From the NCBI GenBank assembly GCA_012845835.1, contig JABAKD010000013.1:15235016-15299015 (forward strand): a stretch of 64,000 nucleotides of DNA, given 5' to 3'. Below are positions 12,201 to 23,300 of this stretch, piece by piece. The first letter of the stretch is position 1; the number at the start of each line of letters is the position of its first letter. The position numbers and the translations under genes were made by a program. The stretch is from Undaria pinnatifida (lineage: Eukaryota; Sar; Phaeophyceae; Laminariales; Alariaceae). The notes under the pieces are model-generated. The model ran no database searches and was not told the DNA's origin. It saw nothing but the letters and a program-made list of their open reading frames with translations.

Positions 12201-14005
12201 GAGCCAGGGCCACTGATCATGCTCTTCTCCCCCTCCCCACTACAGTACGTACCATCAATTTTGTCGCGAGAATACTTCAGCCTTGTCGTCCCTCGTCGGC
12301 TCCCATCGAATTGCGCCTACCCACGCTGTAAGGCGCTTTCAGCAGTTGGTTATTTTTCTGTTTTTTGCAAATAGATCCAAACGTTCGACCCAAATGATAT
12401 TCGAACCCCAGAATCAACTTTAGTGGCATTTGAGGGTAACCACTAGACCACCGGGTGACCATCAATCCGTTGTTTCTACGCAACGATATCATCAGCACAC
12501 CCAGCGCCCGTCCGGGTTCTTCATTCTTGAGCGACACACATTCTGTGATCACAGACTGCTGTGAAGCTGAGAAACCAAAATAATGGCAAATTCACCGTGA
12601 GATAAATGTTACATCTAACAAGTGTCATACCGCCACCATCGAAACATCAGTCATCGTTGTGCACCTCTTTCCGTATGAGTTCGTCATTCAGCTTCGAGAT
12701 GACGTCGTCCTTGGCTTCCATCTCCTTCTCGAAGTAAGCCACGAACTCGTGCGTGTCGTTCTCGGACTTGAAGATTTTGTTCTGACATGTTTTCGTGGTT
12801 CAGGTTTGACGCAAGTCCGTACGGATGAGCGAGGAGAGGAATGGAGACTGAAGAGGAGAGGCTCAGCAGGTTTAGACTACCGGAACTGGTGGTTGGCTGG
12901 ACAAATCCCGAGGAGCAAACATCACGTACGCACGAATATAAAATGTGATTTCGTCCTGCGTTTGCTAACTCGCATCTCAATCAAACGGTCGTCTCGGTCA
13001 ATATGATAGATGCTTTCAGAAGTCGTTGTTGGGCGTTAGACTGTCTGAGCGCATCATACAACTCATATAAATCATACTTCGAAGTACCAGGTAATGTACA
13101 TGTACATGGGAACAAATACACGTATGTACATACTTCGAATAACGGTGAACGGCAACATTTCGAGCACAAATCCGAGACCCTCCACCCCCCACAATCAGCA
13201 CCCACTGCACATCGCACGAACCGGGTCGACCCCCACGTAGACTGAAAATTGCTACAGGTACCTGGTAGTTAGCAATTGCGAGGGCGGTGTGTGAACGTGC
13301 TTTGCGCCCATGCCTCGCACGTTATTACACTCTGTCAAATACACGCCATTACTACTGCACACGTTTGTTCAACCAAAGCATGCCGTGTGTTACTGGTACC
13401 CAACTTTACGTCATTTCTTTCTTTTCTGCCCGCGCAACTCAGAGTTGATTGCGAGACCTCATAGTCTATATATACAAAGCCGATAACCGCAAACAAACCC
13501 GTTGTGCACGGGGGGGATGGGCGAGCTTGCGCCAGCTCGCAGTGGGTGCTTAGTCTAATGCTGCATCGAGATGCACAACGCTGCTGCGGTGCTGTTTCTT
13601 CACTACCCTTCAAGTTTTGGTTTTCAATTCACGAAATCACTGTAGGTCGTCCAACACCCGGGTCCGTTTGGCCAACATCGCAATCTATTACTCGTACGAG
13701 TACGAGGAGGTTGGATTGTGAACATGCGCCCATGCCTTGCGCGCTTGTCACACTGCTATGTACTTCGAAGTACTACAAACTTGCACACTTCTCACACTGC
13801 TATGTTGCCATTAATATGAGCACACACTTATAATAGACGCTGCATCTTAATGCTGATAAAGCTGCTCACTAACCTTCAAGTCTTGATTTTGATTTCGGAG
13901 GTCGTCCACCCGTTTGGACAACATCGCAATCTTCTCCTGGTCTAGCTGACGCGTCAGCTCCGCCACCCCAGGATAGGAGGGCGTCGCATTCCCCAAGCCC
14001 GCCAT
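276..14005 (-). CDS. BBOF1: BBOF1-like basal body-orientation factor (DUF4515 coiled-coil protein), 12 exons
   Basis: Exons 5'->3' on the minus strand: 14005-13874, 12781-12665, 11659-11588, 10655-10585, 7295-7157, 6598-6467, 5969-5841, 5293-5198, 4017-3892, 2320-2175, 959-821, 416-276. They total 1440 nt (479 aa plus stop) with GT-AG introns and matching phases. The start MAGLGNATPSYPG is the first Met before a clean frame. Residues about 15-335 are heptad-rich coiled coil. The family signature is RNEVETFFLEALEEVKRRI (about 336-354), then NRTKFPKIR (about 379-387) and DIASLTWEDKERVLRLLFAK (about 409-428), which I recognise from animal BBOF1. Known family role: basal-body/axoneme protein that helps align and maintain motile cilia, so the organism should have a flagellated stage. 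The last exon (acidic C-terminus FVCEDDLSDVDAS) has a weak acceptor tract and is the least certain. Several introns hold decayed copies of neighbouring exon edges. Confidence 0.85.
960..1970. repeat. Degenerate tandem copies of the BBOF1 exon-11 acceptor region
   Basis: The intron next to exon 821-959 contains diverged copies of its 5' edge. The block read on the plus strand as CGGCCCTGGGTCTAACGCCG at about 931-950 recurs at about 1089-1110 and, more diverged, at about 1238-1262. A companion motif, CAAGACCTTGGCC, recurs at about 1038, 1187 and 1347. Spacing is about 150 bp. One copy keeps an open frame encoding RDVTALDPAPPLSLP. Confidence 0.7.
2330..3860. repeat. About 30-bp minisatellite in BBOF1 intron 9
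   Basis: Roughly 50 imperfect copies of a unit built from GGAAACGAAAGGCGAAAGG plus ATCGATGTT fill about 1.5 kb of the intron between exons 4017-3892 and 2320-2175. One stretch, about 3250-3355, holds three perfect 48-bp higher-order copies. Long open frames across it on both strands are repeat artefacts. Confidence 0.95.
4090..4495. repeat. Tandem decayed copies of the BBOF1 exon-9 acceptor
   Basis: The exon edge at about 3980-4022 (CGAGCTCACGAGCAACCTG on the plus strand) recurs at about 4101-4121, 4272-4303 and, more decayed, at about 4440-4490. Unit length is about 170-190 bp, and the CTG/CAG acceptor core survives in some copies. Confidence 0.75.
5704..5752. repeat. 14-bp tandem repeat (ATAACATAGTGTAT)
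   Basis: Four near-perfect copies of ATAACATAGTGT with flanking TAT lie inside a BBOF1 intron just 3' of exon 5969-5841 in the gene's direction. No further function is visible. Confidence 0.9.
6120..6186 (-). other. tRNA-like fragment
   Basis: On the minus strand GGCATGGGTTCGAGTCTCA resembles a tRNA T arm, and ATGGTAGTACTCG about 45 nt upstream resembles a D arm. Stems are incomplete and no anticodon loop can be assigned. It lies in BBOF1 intron 6. Confidence 0.3.
6190..6315 (-). pseudogene. Duplicated partial copy of BBOF1 exon 6467-6598
   Basis: On the minus strand this copy reads IEVYCNLSSETKRIVGDDNRMAKAFMCQMQ followed by a GT donor. The active exon reads IEAHSNLSSETKRIAGDNKRMAKELRFQMQ. 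The open frame and donor are kept, but no convincing acceptor remains at its 5' end. It lies downstream of the real exon. It could be a decayed duplicate or, less likely, an alternative exon. Confidence 0.65.
7400..8240. repeat. Five to six decayed tandem copies of the BBOF1 exon-5 acceptor region
   Basis: The exon edge at about 7245-7300 (CCATTGCTTTGTTGTGAGC, CCTCAGCTCGCGGAACCT) recurs at about 7410-7460, 7590-7640, 7757-7808, 7820-7865, 8000-8050 and 8180-8230. The units are about 190 bp and carry the exon start, the intron acceptor and intron sequence such as GGTCGGACAGGTCAGATC. Substitutions rise with distance from the true exon, and some copies keep an open frame. Confidence 0.85.
8322..10020. 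repeat. 12-bp minisatellite (ATGTTGATGTTA)n, about 1.7 kb
   Basis: About 140 copies of a 12-bp unit, itself two related halves (ATGTTG, ATGTTA), with C/T/G variation at the last base (TTATG, TCATG, TTGTG, TTACG). It lies in the 3.3-kb BBOF1 intron between exons 10655-10585 and 7295-7157. It is strand-asymmetric (G and T versus A and C). Confidence 0.97.
10225..10385. repeat. Short tandem repeats ATAGTATG / ATGATACTACA
   Basis: A run of ATAGTATGAT-type units is followed by CTACAATGATA units, in the same BBOF1 intron as the long 12-bp minisatellite. Confidence 0.9.
12388..12462 (-). other. tRNA-like sequence (possible tRNA pseudogene or SINE head)
   Basis: On the minus strand, ACCCGGTGGTCTAGTGGTTA contains a full A-box-like D arm (TGGTCTAGTGG). 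About 45 nt later GGGTTCGAATAT resembles a B box/T loop. The T stem and acceptor stem do not close, so a functional tRNA is unlikely. Similar GGTGGTCTAG cores occur at about 32756 (and its duplicate at about 35859) and 56970. Confidence 0.4.
13595..13695 (-). pseudogene. Decayed copy of the BBOF1 exon-1 3' end and donor
   Basis: The plus-strand text from CTTCACTACCCTTCAAG to GGCCAACATCGCAATCT parallels the real exon 1 end at about 13866-13934 (CTCACTAACCTTCAAG to GGACAACATCGCAATCT). Insertions and substitutions break the frame. Confidence 0.7.
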
Positions 14006-14397
14006 GGTCTGCCCTTCGATTGACCACCTCGTGCCTCTCCCCCCCCCCCCCCTTTTATACTAATAGAAGGGGCGTACCTTCTACTACAGCAGTAGTACGT
14101 ACTATGAAGTATACGACGCACTGGTATGGTAGGCTTGGTACATGTATAAGTATTGCTGTACGTTGAGATCTGCACCCGCGTGTTTGGGGACAAACTACTT
14201 GGGATTAGTATGCGAGGGTTTTTGCAAGCAGTGAAAGCTAGTTGTCCCGCATGTACGTCGTGAAAAAATGAAACCGTCAAACGATATGGAGGCGTTAATA
14301 TTTGAAAATCCTTTATGCGGAGCGATCATCAGCAGTATGCGGGGGGTAGAGGTATCAGGCAGCGGCAAGGTTTGTAGTCAGCAGCGCCGTCGGGGAG
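14006..14397. promoter_or_regulatory. Bidirectional promoter interval between BBOF1 and the PARP16-like gene
   Basis: These 392 bp separate the start codons of two divergent genes and must hold both 5' UTRs and promoters. Visible content: a poly-C run at about 14039-14052, a purine/pyrimidine-mixed stretch, and at about 14184-14215 the motif GGGGACAAACTACTTGG, which recurs at about 46778 and 48679. No TATA box can be assigned with confidence. Head-to-head arrangement with a short shared upstream region is common in brown algal genomes. Confidence 0.5.
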
Positions 14398-17300
14398 ATG
14401 GACGGCTTAAGCAGCATCCGGCCGGAGATAGAGGCCTTCATCTCGAGGGAGAACCGGAGCCATGCCGACAAGTGGTTGCAGCAAGTCAACTGGGCGGAGA
14501 ACGAGAGAACGCTCACTCTTCACATCCAAAAACCACCCTCAGGTATTACGCGTAAAGTGCCAGCAGAACCTCTGGTACCTTCTTCTGTTGACTAGGTAGT
14601 CTTTTGTCAGGTATAGCCAACCCCGCCCCTCTCCCCTCCTCTAGCATGCACGTGACCGTGCGCTTGCTCCGTTGTTGCTTGAGTCCTGGGTTCGGTGTAG
14701 GTGCTGCCACTTTTGAAGGTGAGCGTTAGTGGCCCGCACGGTTTGCCCTGCCGTCGTGCGCTATTTTTGCCTGCAACTGCGGCGCAATTACTGATCGTCT
14801 CTGATTGTCCTTCGCCTTCATCGCAAAACAAACGAACACACGAGCTCTGAACGATGTCTCATCTCAGCCTTTTTACCTGGTATATTTTAGCCCTATAATC
14901 TCAACGATGCCTCAGGCTTTTATAGGCTCGATGTTAGAGAGTCAACCAGAGGCTCTATTTTAGGCTCTATCTACAGATAGATACTTGGTACTGTGCAATT
15001 GCTGTAGACTAGTCTATACCAGGTAGGCTCTATTTACAGATACGGTAGCTGCAGCAGCTATTTTTGACTGTATGTTGTCAGTCACTACTTGTACGTACGG
15101 ACTCGTACTTACCAGTATACGTGGTGCTTCAGACTTCAGTGGGAAACCATGTCGAACTTAACGACGGCTACAGCATCGACCAAGTTGGGTGGAAATATCA
15201 GAAGAACACACACCACACACCGGGCTTCCCGGGCTGTTGAGGTAGGGGGCGCGTCTGAACGTTTGAATTGCAGCGCAAGGACCTGTACGTACGAGCACGA
15301 TGACACTTATGACACCTGTACTGCTGAGCTCTCTTCCTAAGCAGTACAGCAGTACAGCAGTAGTGTAACAGTACAATAGTAGGGCTCCCCCATAAGGCGG
15401 TGGTGTGCCAGAGTATCATGTAATATGATCGCCTTGGTGGGGGTTGCCGCCTTTTTCATTCCTGGCTGTGAGTGCGGCTCCCCAGTCGCGTCAGGCGATT
15501 TTGCCCGCCTTTTGTCGGGATACTGCCTTATTGGGGGAGGGCTACGCTACGAATAGTACCCTGGCAAAAAGTATTTCCTCGCTTTAGGTCGCTGTACCCT
15601 GGGTTTCAATACGGTCATGCTCCTGCGTTTTTGCGGTACTTCCGAGTGCGGTGTCCCAGTTTAGTGCGGTACCCTTGAGTGCGGCGCTCCAGTTTAGTGC
15701 GGTGATAATGGATCTCTTGTCACGATCTTGCTCATGCTACAGAGTAGTACCGATTGGGGATAGTGCGGGGTCCCACTTTAGTGCGGCATTGTCGTCTGGC
15801 AAGGCACGGCACTAATCTGTAATGAGGGACGACGACTGCTGTACGTCGAAAAAAAGTAACGACTACAGCATCATCCACACGAAGCATCCGCGGCTGCCGA
15901 GGAAGTGAATATCTATGTTATTTACATTAAACTGTTGTTTCCATCTATCCACCTCCAGCGCTCCCAGAGTGCGTGACGGTGCCTCACCTCCTATTGAAAA
16001 AGGAAGAGACAAGCTCTGTGGTAACAAACTCCAAGGCAGAGATAAAAAATACATAGCAAAATAACAAATACAGTAACGGGATTTGGCCATGCAATGCCCA
16101 ACGTACTAAATACGAAAACGGAACACACACAAGCCATGCACTGCTGCTGTGTGATGCTCGAACTGCAACGCAGTTAGACTTCTAGCGTACATATTAATAG
16201 GATGTACTGGTTTCGTCTGGATATGGTAAGATGGCCCTATTAATAGTTAGCATATGTCTACACGGTCTAGTGCCGGCGCTAACGTCTACACATACCTGGT
16301 ACTAATTAGTAGATTGGAATTTAAGCTCGTTGGGGTGGTCGGTGTTACTTGCCTCGTTAATTGAGGTGGCTAAGGTGGCTATTGTTTTTTGTTTAGTTTC
16401 CAAGAGCTTTTGTTCACCCTTTTCAAGCACTACTTCAGACATCCCCGGGATTTGAAATCAACCGCATCCCAAAGGGGGACCTTGTAACCCTTTCAACCAT
16501 GATACTAATGGAGATCGTTCTGTTTGCGCGCTTTGTCATGATGAGATACGCTCGCACAACCCGGTATGATACAGCAGCCGTTCTTTTATACGAAACATAT
16601 TATGGCATTGGGACAAACACGTCAAAATGGGTATACGACTGTATATGAGTTATTCGTATTCCGGCAAACGTAACCGAGCAGACTACACAGACTACTCCAC
16701 TGGAGTCCAGAGCAGTCATGTGCAATACAACACTCTACCTGAAGGGACGAATTTCCGAGGCTATTTTTATCTAACACAAGGTTACCCACACAAGGAAAAT
16801 GACGGCCTTCAAAACACATTGGACAAATCAGATCCCTATTAATAATCTATATGATCTGTGTCTTGGGGGAAGACAGATCCCCGGTTTACATGATCTGCAT
16901 GGCCTGTAGGCCGTGTTGCTGGGTGAGAGGCTGATAGTTTGATTGTTCTAGCTTTAGTTTCGTCCGTTGGATCTGTACTACAAAGATTCTGCACGATATA
17001 TCTTAAAGACATATATAGGATGTACTGTAGATGATCTAGATTGTCTAGATCCTGATCTGCCTGTTGTGTTGACATTTCGTATCCAGTACGTTTGGCGTTT
17101 CGCTGCCAAATGTCCTTACGCTGTCTAGAAGTTTGTGGGCACAGAGCTTGCAGGTATCTCTTTTGGGATGAACAATCAGCACAGACACTAGCTGGTGCAT
17201 GCTGCATGTCGATGGGCGTACCTGATATAGAAAGAAGAGCAGGCACGCGCACCTGATACCGTACAGTACATTACTATTAGTACAAAAGGTCCCCTGCAGT

Positions 17301-20300
17301 TTATCTGGCGTATCGACCTGTTTGTGCCCCGCTTCCGTATTCAGCGTGTTTGGCATTGCATGGCCGAATCCCCTTATTTTAGTTGCAATACTTCGAACTA
17401 TCAATGGTGTGTACCTCTGTCTCGTCGTTTGTGACCTCAGAGCTGGTCTCTCTCTACAGTACCAGGTACACTATACACTAGTACTGGGATGAGGCATCGG
17501 TGCGGACGCTGGGGATGGTGGATGTCAATGGGTGATGCCAATGGGTGGGAATGACAGTTTAGTACCGCATGAAGAACGCTCACTACTGACAGTTGTGCGT
17601 TGTCCTGTTACTTATTCAACACACCGCTCACTAGTCTGCACTGTCCTACCAGGTGTTATGCCAAGTGTTATGTCCTATTATTTATCTATGATACGGCATC
17701 TCCCACGTGTGTACGGAGCCTCGTGTTTCGCTCGTATCGCTACAACCAAACTGGAAACTTTACGTCTGTGGATTGGCTGGTTTTACTCGTATTAATGGTA
17801 TACTAATGGCATACTTCATACTAAAGAGTATGTCGCGGACTAGTTTTTGTTTGGCTAGGTCTTACAGTTGTATTATAGTCGTCTAGACTATACATTCGAG
17901 TTTATTGGGTGCGGTCATTGCGGGGTTGTGGTATTAACTACCATGGTATAGCTTATTAAGTACCAGGTATTTTACAATAAGGATAGCTTGCCGCTAACTG
18001 GCACGTTTTTGGCTCGGGATATTATATGATGGCGTTTTAGTAGTCAAGACTGTTAGTAAGTCAGTTAATTTGGCTTTAGTCCGCAACACAACTATTCGTC
18101 TCTTCTATTCTTTTTTACTGCAAATAGTCTGATGTGCTTTCTGGCTTGCATAGCTTTGTTCATTGCCCGCGTGCTACTTGCGGTTGTCATTGCAGTAGTA
18201 CATTGCATGCCATCATGGACAAATCACCTTGCTGTACTTGCAGTGTGTATCTCTGTCCCGAGGTTTGTGACCACAGCAGTAGTAGAGCTCATCTCTTTAT
18301 GAGGCATTGGCACCGACACTACTTGTGCTGCATGTAGATGGGTGGAAATATGATCGGTTTAATGCGAAGATACACAACTAGTAATAGTAACAATTGGTGA
18401 AGTCAACAAAACAGCCAAGTAAACAGCCCTAGTAAAACTGTGTTTTTGCTCCTTTCCACCCTCTGGCGGCGATGCACTATTATCCCATTATCCTGCTATA
18501 ATAGTGCTATAATAGTGCTATAATAGTGCTGTAGTATTGTCTTTTTGTCACAAGTAGATAGGTGCGAAGCTACTACAATACTGCTGTTAATGTGCAGTCG
18601 TGTCAAAAGTGGATAGGTGTAAGGCTATCACTGAACTGCTATTAATGTGCGGTTCTGTCACGGGAGGTGTGAAGCTACTATTTACGCTGCAATCAATGTA
18701 CAGTTCTACGGATCATCATTGGCTAGGGGTGAAGCTAATATTATAGTGTTTATTCGTGTGCGGTCCGTGCACAGTGGGTAGTTGTGAAGCTTAGATCATG
18801 CTGCTATTGTTGTGCAGTCCCGTCACAGGTTGTATTGGTGTGAAGATAATATTGTGCTTATATTGTACTGATTTCAATTGTCACTTAAATTGCAGGTGGA
18901 TAGGGCGAATAGGTGCGAAGCTAATATCATACTGCTTTCAATGTGCAGTTCTGTCGCAGGTGGATAGGGCTACTCTTGATACTAGTCAAGTCACGGTCCT
19001 CGGAGACGGAGTGCTGTCTACCCTCAGCCACCCCAGGCTACTCAGGCTCTACTTCCCGGCCAGCCTGGGCGAGAAGCCCTTTTGCTTCTGCGAGGTATGT
19101 CTACTATTACTACAGTAGTGTTCCCTCTATCGCGCCGGTTGAGTAGTGCCGATTTCCCGCTATAATGCCCTTGACATGGTTTTTACCCATATGGAAACAA
19201 CCAGTAGTGGCAGTATGTGGAGTAGTGTCGGTCACCGCTATAGTGCGGTGTTTGCCTCTACAGTGTACATACGGGCGCTATATGTAGAGGGACCACTAAT
19301 GTATTTCTACCATTGTGATCGTGCTTGATCGGCAGCATGGTGTATCAGTAGCATTGTCGTCCATTGCTACATCGGATTGCTCAGTGGCTATGGTGTATTA
19401 CACATCACATAATGTGCTCGATTGCTACTTACAGCTCAGTGAATATGGCGTATTACTGTCGTCGTGAACGAGTGTCATATAGCTCATATAGCTCATATAG
19501 CTCATATAGCTCAGTGGCTATGCTGTGTTAGTAATACAGTTGGTGTAGACCAGCTAGCTTCAGCGGCTAATGTGTACTTGGAACTACTGTAATCCCAGTA
19601 ACATTGTAGCCGAGCTGAATAGCTCAGAGGGTATGGTTCATTCCTAACTCTGTGACAACACAGTGACCGATTTTTATATAGCTCAGTGATTATGCTTGCT
19701 TGCTATAACATTGCAATCGCTCTTCGTGGTCAGGACGATGCTCTCGCGCCGGCGGCGGAGGCAGCGAACGAACGCCTCCGGCCATTATCGTGCAACTCCG
19801 TGCTCGCGGTGGTGACCACGGTGCTCCAGTGCGTCAAAAGAGAGGCGCCGAGGATACAGGCGCACTCGCTCCACGAGTCTTCCATCTTAAACCCGGCCCG
19901 CTTGGCAGCCGGGGCGGTGGTGTCTGCGATAAAGGAAGACCCCTTGGGTGCCGACCTGTTACTTACGTTTCTCGGAATGGCCGTTTCTTCTTACAGGTGG
20001 GTGATGCACTATCATGCACTATCATGCACTATGCTGGAATATATATGCCTGTGCGTATTGGTATTTGTGGTTGTGTGTCTGTGTATTCGCTGGTGTTTAT
20101 AGCTTTTGGACGTTTTTGTGGGTGCTGCATCTGTATGTTTATGTGTATTCCTGGTATTGTACTTGGTACGTGTTCATCATAAATGTGTCCATGGTATCAG
20201 TGCCTTTTGTGTGGATGTCATACGTATGTTTGTATTCCTGGTAGCTTTTTTTGTGACTCCATTACCCTTTAGAATGCTAAAGATACGCCATGACCACTGA

Positions 20301-23300
20301 GCTAACAGTCAGCGGCTAACTGCTAGCGGACGGACCCCGGATTGTGCTTTTGTTTGACTTGCGCCATAGCCACTGAGATAGCAGTCAGCCTCGGCACGGC
20401 CCTCTCTTCGCATAGGTGGTTGGTTGGGTGGTGCTACTCGTAGGGATACTTGGTTCACCATAGCTACCGAGATAACGGTCAGTAGCCGACCGCTACCAGA
20501 CGGACCCCATGTTGTACGTTTGTTAGGGATACACCTTTTTCACTGTGTAACAGTCAATGCTGACTTCTAAACAGACAGACCCCAGATGGTGCTTTTGTTT
20601 GAGATACACCATGACCCCTGAGCTAGCAGTCAGCCTCGACATGGCCGTCTCTTCGTATGGGTGGGTGGTTGGGTGGTGTTGATACCTGGAACACCTTGAC
20701 CACTGAGACAGCGGTCAGCAGTTGCCTGCTAGAAAACGGACCCCAGGTTGTGCCTTCGTTGCAGACGAACCTTTACCACTGGGTAACAATCACCGCTGAT
20801 TGCAAGCAGGCGGACCAGTTATTTTGCTTCTGGTTGAAATACGCCATAACCACTGAGCTAACAGTCAGCGCTGACTGCTAAGCCAGTGGCTATATGAGGT
20901 GACCGGCAGCGCAGTGGCTATGAGGTATACCTATCAGGAGATGCAGTATGCCTGTGCATATGGTACAGGTTCTGTGTGGATGCTGTATCTGTGCACTACA
21001 GTAAGGTGTTCGTCGTTTTAAGTCTTTTGGTACCCATTGATAGAATCCCAAGAAGCGACGAGCGCGATCTGATCAAGCGTCTTGGAAAAGCTTGAGGCAC
21101 TCCTAGTACTATATCGTCATGCCTCACGCTTGCCTCACAGCTTTCTGCGTTTCAGCTCAAACACATCGCCTACTACATACACCAGCAGCTCGGATTGCAT
21201 TATGTGGCCGATACTGCTGTGATCGTTTACTAGTCGTAGTCCGTTCTTTTCGTCAATTTTTGCGTCTGAAGTCCGACTAATCAGGGTTCTGGCACCATTC
21301 AGGACACCGGCACTATTGGGAGTATGGTTACTATAGAGAGTTACTATAGTCCCAGTCGTGCCAATCGATTTCGCCGGCACCATACGGGGAGTAGGCACTA
21401 TTCAACTGGCACTATTGGGACTTCCCCCCCCTGTGCATGAAGCGACAGAGAGGTCAACGATCAGCGCCTTTTGTTTGTTTTGTTGTGCGTTTGGCAGGCG
21501 TGACACGGTGTCATCTCCGTTCCCTCAGCAGCTGGAGTCGGAAGGTTGTGAGCGCGCGTACGCCACGTTAATGAAGTCTCTGGACGGAATTCCTGACATG
21601 GTGGAGGTGAGATAGCTTGGCCGTTACATACTCTTTACATACTCTTTACATACTATTAATATTTCATGGTGCAAAATCGATCCCACTCTATAATCCCAAG
21701 GGCATTGTCCACCTAAACGTATTGCGGGTACAGTTTGTACTCAAGACAAGAACAGTTAAGGCCCTAGAGGGGTGTTATAGCACCATTTATAGTATCATTT
21801 AATAGTATCATTTATAGTATCATTTATAGTATAATACGGTATTATATGGTTTTATAGGGTATTATAGGGTATGTAGGTTATGTATGATAGGGTGTGATAC
21901 GGTATGGTGGGGCATGATAGGGTATTATAGGGTGTTATAGGGTATGATAGGGGTATGTATTATAGGGGTATGATAGGGTATGTATACTAGGGTATACTAG
22001 GGTATTGTTACGTGAGGAAGCTCAGAAAAAGAAATGGCGCATCTTTACCGTACTATTAGTAGCATGCGTCTTTTGAGCCTAAGCAATTCTCACCTACTGG
22101 GCTCGTCAACTGAACAACCTCAACTGAACAACCTCAACTGAAAAACCTCAACTGAACAGCCTCATCTGAGCAGCTGCCCAATTTATATATGTACATATGT
22201 ATACTTTGGACCCGATGTGTATTATTCACATGTTATTCGTTAGATACCCAGACTTGCCTGGGATTGTGTATACGGCTTAGCTTACCTGGTACCAGGGTAT
22301 GATTTTTGTTTTGTCAACACCGGCCTTCTGGGTAATGCAATACAATACACTACACCTCCTCCTCACCACAACAAACAGCCTCATCATTTGTTGGTGCTAA
22401 ATCCCCATAGCTCAGCGCGCATGAAAGGGGGTAGGGCTGTTTGGGTGGCAAACGTGTTCAAAGTTAATCTCACCCCACGGCGGACGATTGCACTATGTAT
22501 GTGCTCGCAATGTCGAGGTATATTTATTGACGGTCGTTAATCAACGGTGACCGTCATCGGTCACCGCCATCGGTCTGGTCCGTGACGGTGGTGACGGCGA
22601 TGACGGTGGTACGTCACTTTTTTTTTGTTTGTGTTCGTTTTGTTTTGCGTTGTGTGTTTTTGTTTGGTTGTGAGCCTCTCCCGTTGCCTCTTTCTGTTTG
22701 ACATTCGTATCTCTCGCAGTTCCTTTTGTTTTTTTTATGGTTGTCTGTTGTTGTCTCGCCGATGGTTTCTGTGAGGAGTCTTACGTCTGACCTCAGTTCA
22801 AATGTAGTGTTGCTCGTATCGTAGATGTAGTTTTATGCTATTTCCCACACACCAGGCTTTTGCTCTTTTCCCTAGCTCTTTCTCTTATCATCTTCTTCTT
22901 CTCCTTCCTCTTCCTCTTCCTCTTGTTTTCCTTTTCCTTTTTCTCTTCCTTCTCCTCTCTCTCTCCCTCTGCATCTTTCTCTGTCTTTTCCTCTTGTTCT
23001 TCCTCTCGCTCTTGCTCTTGCTCTTGCTCCTGCTCTTGCTCTTCCGCTTCCTCTCCTTATTGTTCTTGTTTTTGCCCTCCTCTGTCTGTTCTTGTTCTTG
23101 CTCTTCTTTTATTGCTCTCTTGCTCCTTCTCTTGCTCTTGCTCTTGCCCTTGGTCTTTCTTCATTTTCCCTCTTGCTCTTCCGCTCCGCCTTCCTCTTCC
23201 TCTCGTTCTCGTTCTTGTTCGTGTTCTTGTTGTTATTTTTTTTGTTTTTGTTCCTGTTCCTGTTCTTGTTTTTGCCCTTCTTCTTCCTCCCCACCAGATG

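Noticed and set aside
15120-15240. WRKY/GCM-like zinc-finger exon (DGYSIDQVGWKYQKN)
   Set aside because: The WRKYGQK core and zinc ligands are absent, and similarity does not extend. Kept only as part of a possible dispersed repeat.
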